A program made the translations under genes and the position numbers. From JANWJE01 sp044326545 (GTDB lineage: Bacteria; Chlamydiota; Chlamydiia; Chlamydiales; Parachlamydiaceae): a stretch of DNA of 64,000 nt. The DNA lies in NCBI GenBank assembly GCA_044326545.1, contig JBIRBM010000001.1:62001-126000 (forward strand), read 5' to 3'. The notes beneath the pieces are model-generated. The model saw only the letters and a program-made list of their open reading frames with translations, ran no database searches and was not told where the DNA came from. Numbering within the stretch: the stretch's first letter is position 1; each line of letters begins with the position of its first letter. Of the stretch, positions 7,988 through 14,274 are shown in pieces.

Positions 7988-9534
7988 AAAAAAAAATGAG
8001 CGTATGGTGCCTGTCGTTTTTTTTATGCTCCCTTTTGCTTGGTCAAGAGAGTCTGACTTTGCACTCAGACGAGGCGATGGTCGTGAATTCAGGGGAGGCT
8101 CAATATGATGGAAAAGAAATTGTTTTGACCGGTCATGTTGTTGTGCAGCATCCTCTTGGGCAAATTTCAGCTGATCGATTAGCCGTTCTTCCTTTGATCA
8201 ATCAAGAGAAAAAAACGAAATTCGGCCTTCTGAAAATGCAAGAAGATGTCTGCATTCAGCTTAAAGATGGGGGACAATTGTCTTGCCAAGAAGCTGAAGT
8301 TGATTATAGCAAGATGAAAGGTGTGATGTTGGGCAATCAGGAGCATCCCGATGTTCTCTATTTCAACCCTGGGGAAGAGGGAAGAGAGGGGAAGCCTTCG
8401 ATTGAATTGAAAAGCCTTAAAATGACGTTTGAGATTTCCAAAGAGCCGTCTCAAAGCTCTTCATCCTCTAAAGCATTGGTCAAAGAAATTAGAGCCGATC
8501 AGAATGTTCGCGTTTGGTACAACAAAGAATATTTATTATTATCCGATCATGCCATTTATCAACGGATAGCCGATGATAAATCGGCAATTGCGGGGCTTTT
8601 AACTTTAACTGCAAAAGAAGATCTTCCTCTTTGCACAATGACCAATCTCAAAGGAGATCGTCTGTATGGACAAACAATCGAATTAAATACGATTCAGCGA
8701 AAGTTGTGGTTCGATAAACCTGAGGGAAAACTTTATTTTCCACGAGAGAACCACCCAGATGACCTGATCGAATTTTCTTCTGCAGAACTGATGTGGGATG
8801 ATCCCCAACAACAGCTTCTCTTAAGAGGGGCGGTGAAGATGACGCAAAATCACTCTCTTTGTGTGATGACGAGCGGTGAGATGATCATTTCCCAAGCCAT
8901 CGTTCAAGGCAAGAGGACGCTTCGATTGTTACAATCTCCTGAAGATACTCAGATGATGTATGATGATCCTGAACAAAAAACAGCAGGTAAAATGGATTGT
9001 CCAGGTCCGTTAGTGATCAATCATGAGGCGCAGACCATCACATTAGAAGGCTTAAGTGCTCTTGATGCTGAAGGAAAGAGAAAAAATCAGGTCTATATTC
9101 AAAGCCTCATGGGGGATTTATATGCCGACCGCGCAGAGATCTCTTATCGTTGGGTTGATCGAAAAATCATCGTTGAGACAATGATGTTAGAAGGCAATGT
9201 CCAATTAATTCATCGTTTTGTAGGTCCCAAACAAGAGTTAGGAGCCGTTTTACATATTGCTCTTGCAGATAAACTCGAGTGTTTTCCTCAGAAGCATGAC
9301 ATGATATTCACAAGCGATAAAGGCAAACGCGTCTTATTTTTTGATAAAGCCAATAACATTCAAATGAGTGCTCCTTCATTAAAAGTGAGGCATGACCCCT
9401 TAACGAAAAAAGAGACGATTCAGGGAGTAGGGGATGTGCGCTTTACTTTTATCGAAAAAGAAATGGAAGAGTTAAAACATCATTTTTGGTTTCAAAAGGG
9501 GGGAATAGATGGCAAATCAATCAAAAACAAATGA
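7984..9534 (+). CDS. LptA/OstA-like periplasmic LPS transport protein
   Basis: A 516-residue exported protein. It has a signal peptide at residues 1-20 (SVWCLSFFLCSLLLG) followed by an OstA/LptA-type beta-jellyroll start, with SGEAQYDGKEIVLTGHVVV then QISADRLAVL. Further repeats of the same kind occur (for example LYGQTIELNT, LYADRAEISYRW, LEGNVQLIHR), so it seems to hold several OstA-like units. LptA of E. coli is under 200 residues, so this is much longer. It starts four bases inside lptC-like and overlaps lptB by 26 bases, so translation is probably coupled. The proposed role is to bridge LPS across the periplasm. Confidence 0.75.
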   Translation: MKKKMSVWCLSFFLCSLLLGQESLTLHSDEAMVVNSGEAQYDGKEIVLTGHVVVQHPLGQISADRLAVLPLINQEKKTKFGLLKMQEDVCIQLKDGGQLSCQEAEVDYSKMKGVMLGNQEHPDVLYFNPGEEGREGKPSIELKSLKMTFEISKEPSQSSSSSKALVKEIRADQNVRVWYNKEYLLLSDHAIYQRIADDKSAIAGLLTLTAKEDLPLCTMTNLKGDRLYGQTIELNTIQRKLWFDKPEGKLYFPRENHPDDLIEFSSAELMWDDPQQQLLLRGAVKMTQNHSLCVMTSGEMIISQAIVQGKRTLRLLQSPEDTQMMYDDPEQKTAGKMDCPGPLVINHEAQTITLEGLSALDAEGKRKNQVYIQSLMGDLYADRAEISYRWVDRKIIVETMMLEGNVQLIHRFVGPKQELGAVLHIALADKLECFPQKHDMIFTSDKGKRVLFFDKANNIQMSAPSLKVRHDPLTKKETIQGVGDVRFTFIEKEMEELKHHFWFQKGGIDGKSIKNK

Positions 9535-10255
9535 CAGTTGCCTCGAAGTACAAGGATTAGTGAAAAATTATGGAGGAAAATCGGTTGTCAATGGTTTGTC
9601 ATTTAATGTCCGATCGGGTGAGGTTGTCGGCTTGCTAGGGCCAAATGGGGCTGGGAAAACAACAGCTTTTTACATGACTGTTGGGTTGATACGACCCGAT
9701 GAGGGCAAGGTTTTTTTTCAAGGAGCGGACGTCACCCATGTTCCAATGCACCGGAGGGCTCGAATGGGGATGGGGTATCTAGCTCAAGAGCCCTCTGTTT
9801 TTCGCCACCTCACTGTTGAGGATAATATTTTATGTATTTTAGAGAGTCTGTCCCTTTCCCTACAGGAGCGCAAGGCGCGATTAGAAGAGCTGCTGGGGGA
9901 ATTACATTTAGGGCATTTGAGAAAAAAAAGAGCGGTTGCCTTATCCGGCGGAGAAAGGCGCCGACTGGAAATTACGCGTGCTCTTGTAACAAAACCCTCA
10001 TTTCTGATGCTAGATGAACCTTTTGCCAATATTGATCCCCTTTCAATTCAAGATTTAAAGCATTTAATCCGCCATTTAGCTCAAAAGCAAATCAGCATTT
10101 TGATTACAGATCATAATGCACGTGAAATTTTTTCAATTGTAGATAAGAGTTATTTGGTTCAAGAAGGAAAAGTGACTTTTGAAGGGAGTGTTGATGAGCT
10201 TTTAAATAATGAAAAAGCGAGAAGCACCTATTTAGGCTCCGATTTTAAGATGTAA
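9509..10255 (+). CDS. lptB: LPS export ABC transporter ATPase LptB
   Basis: A 248-residue ABC ATPase that powers LPS extraction from the inner membrane with LptF and LptG (not in this window). Walker A is GPNGAGKTT, the Q-loop lies near YLAQEPSVF, the signature motif is LSGGERRRLE, Walker B is FLMLDEPFAN and the H-loop is LITDHNARE. Features typical of LptB include VFRHLTVEDNI and the IDPLSIQDLKHLI segment. It begins within the end of the lptA-like gene. The gene after it is convergent, so the kdsA-lptB operon ends here. Confidence 0.95.
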   Translation: MANQSKTNDSCLEVQGLVKNYGGKSVVNGLSFNVRSGEVVGLLGPNGAGKTTAFYMTVGLIRPDEGKVFFQGADVTHVPMHRRARMGMGYLAQEPSVFRHLTVEDNILCILESLSLSLQERKARLEELLGELHLGHLRKKRAVALSGGERRRLEITRALVTKPSFLMLDEPFANIDPLSIQDLKHLIRHLAQKQISILITDHNAREIFSIVDKSYLVQEGKVTFEGSVDELLNNEKARSTYLGSDFKM

Positions 10256-10269
10256 ACGGGGAGGATCCA

Positions 10270-10839
10270 CTAATGGGCCATCTTTAAAAAATTCTCTAAT
10301 AAAGATAATCCGTGCTCACTTAAAACGGATTCTGGATGGAACTGGACGCTTTGCTGAAGATGTGATCGATGCCGCAATCCCATGATCTCTGCTGTGTCGG
10401 CTCTTGCCGTTACTTCAAGACAGGGTGGGAGGCTTTCTTCTTCCACGATGAGTGAATGATAGCGCGTGACTTTAAAACCTTGTGGAAGTTCGCGAAATAA
10501 CCCTTCTCCTTGGTGGAAAATAGGGCTTGTCTTTCCGTGCATCGGGATGTTTGCCCGCTTGACGACTCCTCCATAAAATTCGGCGAGAGCTTGGTGTCCA
10601 AGGCAGACGCCTAAAAGTGGGATCGATTTTGCGCAGGCGGCAATCAGTTTTTTAGAAAGAAGAGCTTCAGAGGGATTTCCAGGGCCTGGCCCGATGACAA
10701 CATAACGTGGACAAAGGGCAAGGCACTCTTCACATGTTTTTGAGTAACCTCTTACAACAGATGTTTCAATGCCTAAGATTTGAAAGCACTGAACCAGGTT
10801 GTATGTAAAAGAGTCAAAGTTATCGATGAAAAGGAGCAA
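10270..10839 (-). CDS. pabA: Class I glutamine amidotransferase, PabA/TrpG type
   Basis: Supplies ammonia from glutamine to a chorismate-using partner (PabB for 4-amino-4-deoxychorismate, or TrpE for anthranilate). The N-terminus FIDNFDSFTYNLVQ, the PGPGNPSEA loop, the nucleophile motif LLGVCLGHQAL and the His-Glu motif VQFHPES are all present. The 189 residues match the usual subunit length. No chorismate-binding partner is adjacent, so PabA and TrpG cannot be separated; folK nearby mildly favours PabA. It lies head-to-tail with ndk upstream on the same strand (nine-base gap), so the two are probably cotranscribed. Confidence 0.85.
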   Translation of the reverse strand: MLLFIDNFDSFTYNLVQCFQILGIETSVVRGYSKTCEECLALCPRYVVIGPGPGNPSEALLSKKLIAACAKSIPLLGVCLGHQALAEFYGGVVKRANIPMHGKTSPIFHQGEGLFRELPQGFKVTRYHSLIVEEESLPPCLEVTARADTAEIMGLRHRSHLQQSVQFHPESVLSEHGLSLLENFLKMAH

Positions 10840-10848
10840 AACCGTCTC

Positions 10849-11280
10849 TTAGCGTGTTCTTTTTGTCACTTCTTCTGGTTTAAAGAAATAAGCAATTTCA
10901 ATTGCTGCATTTTCTGCGCTATCGGAGCCATGAACGGCGTTCTCATCGATGGTGCTGGCAAAATCAGCACGGATAGTCCCTGGAGCTGCTTTTTTAGGAT
11001 CTGTTGCTCCCATAATCTCTCGATTTTTTACGATCGCATGGGGTCCTTCTAAAACCATGATAAGGACGGGGCCGGTGGTCATGAAAGAGACCAGATCATG
11101 AAAGAAGGGACGCTCTTTGTGAACAGCATAGAATCCTTCAGCATCTTGTTTGCTTAATTGCTTCATTTTGGCTGCCACGACATGAAGGCCTGCTTTTTCA
11201 AAGCGGGCAATAATGTCTCCCACGTGATTTTTTCCTACAGCATCAGGTTTAATAATGGAAAGTGTGTGTTCTACCTTCAT
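10849..11280 (-). CDS. ndk: Nucleoside diphosphate kinase
   Basis: Balances NTP pools by phosphate transfer through a phosphohistidine. The 143 residues are full length. ERTL-type start (EHTLSIIKPDAV), the hexamer contact region and the active-site HGSDSAENAAIEIAYFF are intact; the phospho-His is the H of HGSDS. A clear Shine-Dalgarno (AAGGAG) precedes the ATG. Upstream lie about 245 bases before the next gene, which is divergent; this spacer probably holds both promoters. Chlamydiae import host ATP, and Ndk spreads that phosphate among nucleotides. Confidence 0.97.
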   Translation of the reverse strand: MKVEHTLSIIKPDAVGKNHVGDIIARFEKAGLHVVAAKMKQLSKQDAEGFYAVHKERPFFHDLVSFMTTGPVLIMVLEGPHAIVKNREIMGATDPKKAAPGTIRADFASTIDENAVHGSDSAENAAIEIAYFFKPEEVTKRTR

Positions 11281-11526
11281 CGTGTTGTCTCCTTAAAGGA
11301 TGAATTTATGTAAAAGTCATTTGCAAAAATCATAACGGAAAAAGGGAAAAAATGCACGAAAATAGTCTTTTTTTTGGCAATCGCATTGGTCAAGGGAAAG
11401 AAAGAGATGATGCAAGAAATCGATGGAACGGCCTCTTATTTTTTCTTTTTACGGTTTTTGGCATATGTTTCGCATAAAAGGGTCAGTGTTTAACAAAACC
11501 TATGCCTGATCTAAAGGAGGGCTACT

Positions 11527-11727
11527 ATGACTAAAGCTCAGCTAGAAAAAAAAATTGCTAAACTTGAATTTATTCAAGATCAATTAGAGACAGAACTTTA
11601 CTACATTGATGGTTTACTCAAATCAGTTGGATTTCCTCAGGGAATAGCATCCGCAAAAGATGTTGCAATCGAACTTTTGCATCAGATGCACCATGAGGAG
11701 GGACAGCCTGAACATGATGGGGCTTAG
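11527..11727 (+). CDS. Small coiled-coil protein, paralogue A
   Basis: A 66-residue protein with a strong Shine-Dalgarno (AAAGGAGG, seven bases before ATG). The sequence is heptad-like at the N-terminus (TKAQLEKKIAKLEFIQDQLE) and continues TELYYIDGLLKSVGF. It clearly matches the protein at 14067-14270: both read MTK-x-x-L-x-x-K-I-A-x-LE and share TEL-x-Y-x-D-x-L and VGF. The two paralogues flank the USP-like protease gene on the same strand. No named family is recognised. It might be a chaperone, an antitoxin-like partner or a structural protein; its function is unknown. Confidence 0.75.
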   Translation: MTKAQLEKKIAKLEFIQDQLETELYYIDGLLKSVGFPQGIASAKDVAIELLHQMHHEEGQPEHDGA

Positions 11728-11850
11728 TGACTCATCCTGCATGAATCGCTACCACGGGGATTTCTTTTAGGTAAATTTATTTAATCTTTATTTTATGTTA
11801 ACAATAACTGTGTTTTATAGATTTGTAAATATAATACAATTATCCTTTCA

Positions 11851-11910
11851 TTCCTGTGAGCCGGCATATTACTATTATAATAAATTCGGCTCCAGGATGT
11901 TTTTTTTTAA
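11851..11910 (+). terminator. Probable Rho-independent terminator
   Basis: tcctgtgagccg and cggctccagga form an 11-bp stem with one bulge around an AT-rich loop of about 20 bases, followed by tgttttttttt. It lies about 130 bases after the stop of the small coiled-coil gene. The long loop lowers confidence. Confidence 0.55.
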
Positions 11911-11917
11911 GTCCTTT

Positions 11918-11978
11918 GGTTGAGAAATCGAAAGTTGATTGATCATCTCCAATACAACGTCTCTTTCGATTTTTCAAC
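11918..11978. repeat. Inverted repeat upstream of USP gene
   Basis: ggttgagaaatcgaaag and ctttcgatttttcaac pair over about 15 bp around a loop of about 28 bases. The remainder of 11728-12160 is very AT-rich and non-coding. Confidence 0.5.
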
Positions 11979-12118
11979 ACAGAGAGTCTTCACGCAGCTG
12001 AAATAGGGCTTTATTTCTTGGACATGGTCTTGACCTTTTCTTCCAAAAATCGGACATAGTTGAGATTCAATTCTTATTTAAAATAGTTTTTTTTGATAAC
12101 TTTCATTTTAATTTATAA

Positions 12119-12140
12119 TTATATATAATATTATATATAA
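12119..12140. promoter_or_regulatory. 22-bp AT palindrome just upstream of the USP gene
   Basis: The bases ttatatataat/attatatataa form a perfect palindrome made only of A and T, 20 bases before the start codon. A very similar motif (tatatataatattttata) occurs about 100 bases upstream of the Ser/Thr kinase gene. It could include a -10 hexamer or a regulator site. Confidence 0.35.
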
Positions 12141-12160
12141 AGAAAATTATCTGGAGATCT

Positions 12161-13828
12161 ATGTTTATCCCTAATTCAAGATATCAAGATATAAATGCCT
12201 ATCTGTATCACGTAGAAGAAGAGCTTAAAAGTTCAAAAAAACAGGAGGATCTGGGGGGGTTGTGTGAAATCACAGGAAAGGCGATCCAATCCGTTAAAAA
12301 AGAACAAAGCTTATGGACCATGATCACAAGTTTTTTTTCTCGCTTATTTGGCCGGGTGTCAGATTATGAAAAACTACAAATCCGTGCAGATCAATTAGAG
12401 CGTAAACTTGTTGATTTAATCGATGGTCCTGAGTGCGAGACAACAAGGCAATTACTTGATCAAACCAAAAAAGAGGTGAAGGAAGCGATTTCTCATCTTA
12501 ATGAGGACATTGCAGTTGCACTTTTACAGTTGGAGGAAGTGGATCACTACTTGAATGGTCTTTCGCGAACAAAATTTAGATCACCAGAAGAGGTCGTGAA
12601 ATTGATTGAGGATGCTTCCTACCCGGCAGCGACGCTCAAAATTTTAGGGCCATTTCACAATCGAATTGTCAGCAATTATCAAGATGATGATGAATTCGAT
12701 CTCTCTTTAATCAAAAAATTAGATGAACGTTTTGTTGCAATAAAAGAAAAACAGCTTGCAATTCAACAAAACTTGATGTCGCAACTGTTCGCGAGTATTG
12801 AGACTCAAAAATCATCGAAATCTGCTCGCTCTGAGTTGATAGGAAAGAAAATGCCCGGGGGGATTTGCAATGGGGGTAATACGTGCTATTTAGCCTCTGG
12901 GTTGCAAGTGATGCGCGCCACTGCGGCTTATCGAAATGCGATGGATCCTGAATTGAATCCTTTAAAAAAACGAGAGAAAGAAACCAATGCTGTATTTCAA
13001 CATCGCAAACTTGTTCAGAAAAAGGGGGATGAAATCCTACAAGCCATTGAAGAGGGCAAACAAGTTTCTAGAGAGACAATCAATCAATTCAGAAAATGTT
13101 GCTATGAGTGCCCAACGAGTCAAGGAAAGAGAGTTGTGGATCACCTCTCAAGACAGGCCGATGCGGCAGAAGTGTTAGAGAGACTTTTAGATGTGGTTGA
13201 TTTCGATGCAGGATATTATCAAATTAATGAGCAGAGAGTTCCTGTTGATCAACGCTTTGAAATCCTTCCTAGAAACGCTAAAAATAATCCCGATGATTAT
13301 TCTTCGCTGAATGAATTGGCTCAGGGAAAAGTTGAAACCTGCTCTGCTACTGTAGAAGTTGCTGCTGCTCAATATTTAAATGGATCCGTTCCTATGCAAA
13401 GATTAATCGATGAAAGATGGGGTAAAGAAAGTCTTTCAGATGTCAAAGTTGCTGATTGGGACGAGAAAGGATTTCCTTGTGTAAAAAAATTCAACTCAAT
13501 GCATCTTAAGAAAAAAGTCAATACTCAGGTAGAGCTTCCCGAAGTGATCCGGATTACCGTTAAACAATCTGAATTCTATAAAGCGAATTTAACGGATGCT
13601 GATGAGATCTATCCTTTTGGTAGCAGAAATGGGGATAAATATCGATTGGTTGCCCTGATTGAGCATCGCCCTGGTCACTATGTTGCGCATACCCGAGGAG
13701 GGGATGGCAAATTGATTGAAGCAAACGATAGCTGGGTTCACCGCGGTGAGCAAGAAGTCGGAGGTTTTGTGTATTATTATGTCAAAGAACCAAAATTTGT
13801 TCAAAATCCATTGGAGGGAGAATTTTGA
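12161..13828 (+). CDS. USP-family (peptidase C19-like) ubiquitin protease, putative effector
   Basis: A 555-residue protein whose C-terminal half looks like a eukaryotic ubiquitin-specific protease. The Cys box is GGICNGGNTCYLASGLQV (catalytic Cys about residue 242; the family pattern is GLxNxGNTCYxNSxLQ). The His box is EHRPGHYVAHTR (His about 506), followed by ANDSWV as the third catalytic element. Residues 1-230 are helical and charged with coiled-coil character and no signal peptide, consistent with type III secretion or a substrate-binding region. Its own Shine-Dalgarno CTGGAG precedes the ATG. It probably removes ubiquitin or ubiquitin-like modifiers from host proteins. Small coiled-coil paralogues flank it on both sides. 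Confidence 0.85.
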   Translation: MFIPNSRYQDINAYLYHVEEELKSSKKQEDLGGLCEITGKAIQSVKKEQSLWTMITSFFSRLFGRVSDYEKLQIRADQLERKLVDLIDGPECETTRQLLDQTKKEVKEAISHLNEDIAVALLQLEEVDHYLNGLSRTKFRSPEEVVKLIEDASYPAATLKILGPFHNRIVSNYQDDDEFDLSLIKKLDERFVAIKEKQLAIQQNLMSQLFASIETQKSSKSARSELIGKKMPGGICNGGNTCYLASGLQVMRATAAYRNAMDPELNPLKKREKETNAVFQHRKLVQKKGDEILQAIEEGKQVSRETINQFRKCCYECPTSQGKRVVDHLSRQADAAEVLERLLDVVDFDAGYYQINEQRVPVDQRFEILPRNAKNNPDDYSSLNELAQGKVETCSATVEVAAAQYLNGSVPMQRLIDERWGKESLSDVKVADWDEKGFPCVKKFNSMHLKKKVNTQVELPEVIRITVKQSEFYKANLTDADEIYPFGSRNGDKYRLVALIEHRPGHYVAHTRGGDGKLIEANDSWVHRGEQEVGGFVYYYVKEPKFVQNPLEGEF

Positions 13829-13895
13829 GCGGATTTTCAACAGTTAATGATGAGACTCTTGGTCCCTAAGGTGAATGATAGGCCAAGAGTTTTAT

Positions 13896-14014
13896 TAGAC
13901 TTCTTCGGAAACTTGCTTTGCTTGAAAAAATTGCCCTTTTTGAGCAGATTGTTTACAAAAAAGATGCCAAAAATGGCGGTTTTAGCAAGTCAATGAAGGT
14001 TCCGAAGAAGTCTA
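13896..14014. repeat. R5 inverted-repeat element
   Basis: Left end tagacttcttcggaaacttg, right end ggttccgaagaagtcta, inverted. The interior contains ttgccctttttgagcaga and ccaaaaatggcggttttagc. The same element lies in the opposite orientation at 18022-18182, and a diverged copy lies at about 47545-47715. A partial R1 terminus (ctaaggtgaatgat) precedes it at 13866. Confidence 0.75.
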
Positions 14015-14066
14015 TTGGCATGTGATTTGCATATTATCTCTCAAAAGGAACAATACGGAGGGAGAG

Positions 14067-14270
14067 ATGACTAAAAAAGATCTTATCAACAAAATCGCTC
14101 AACTAGAATCTGTCAACGATCATTTATTAACAGAACTCAGTTACGTCGATACCCTAATGAGGATGGTGGGTTTTGCTGGAGGCTTAGAAACTGTTAAATT
14201 GACCGCCAAAGAACTTTATGAGTCTGAAAATCGCTTGGCAGAGAGTGAAGATTTAATGGATGACGATTAA
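14067..14270 (+). CDS. Small coiled-coil protein, paralogue B
   Basis: A 67-residue protein starting at ATG 14067, chosen because GGAGGGAG lies directly upstream and homology to paralogue A begins there. The sequence MTKKDLINKIAQLESVNDH continues LLTELSYVDTLMRMVGF, then a variable acidic tail (SEDLMDDD). It is a paralogue of the protein at 11527-11727; together they bracket the USP-like gene. It stops five bases before the convergent SNF2 helicase gene. No known family; function unknown. Confidence 0.75.
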   Translation: MTKKDLINKIAQLESVNDHLLTELSYVDTLMRMVGFAGGLETVKLTAKELYESENRLAESEDLMDDD

Positions 14271-14274
14271 CCGA

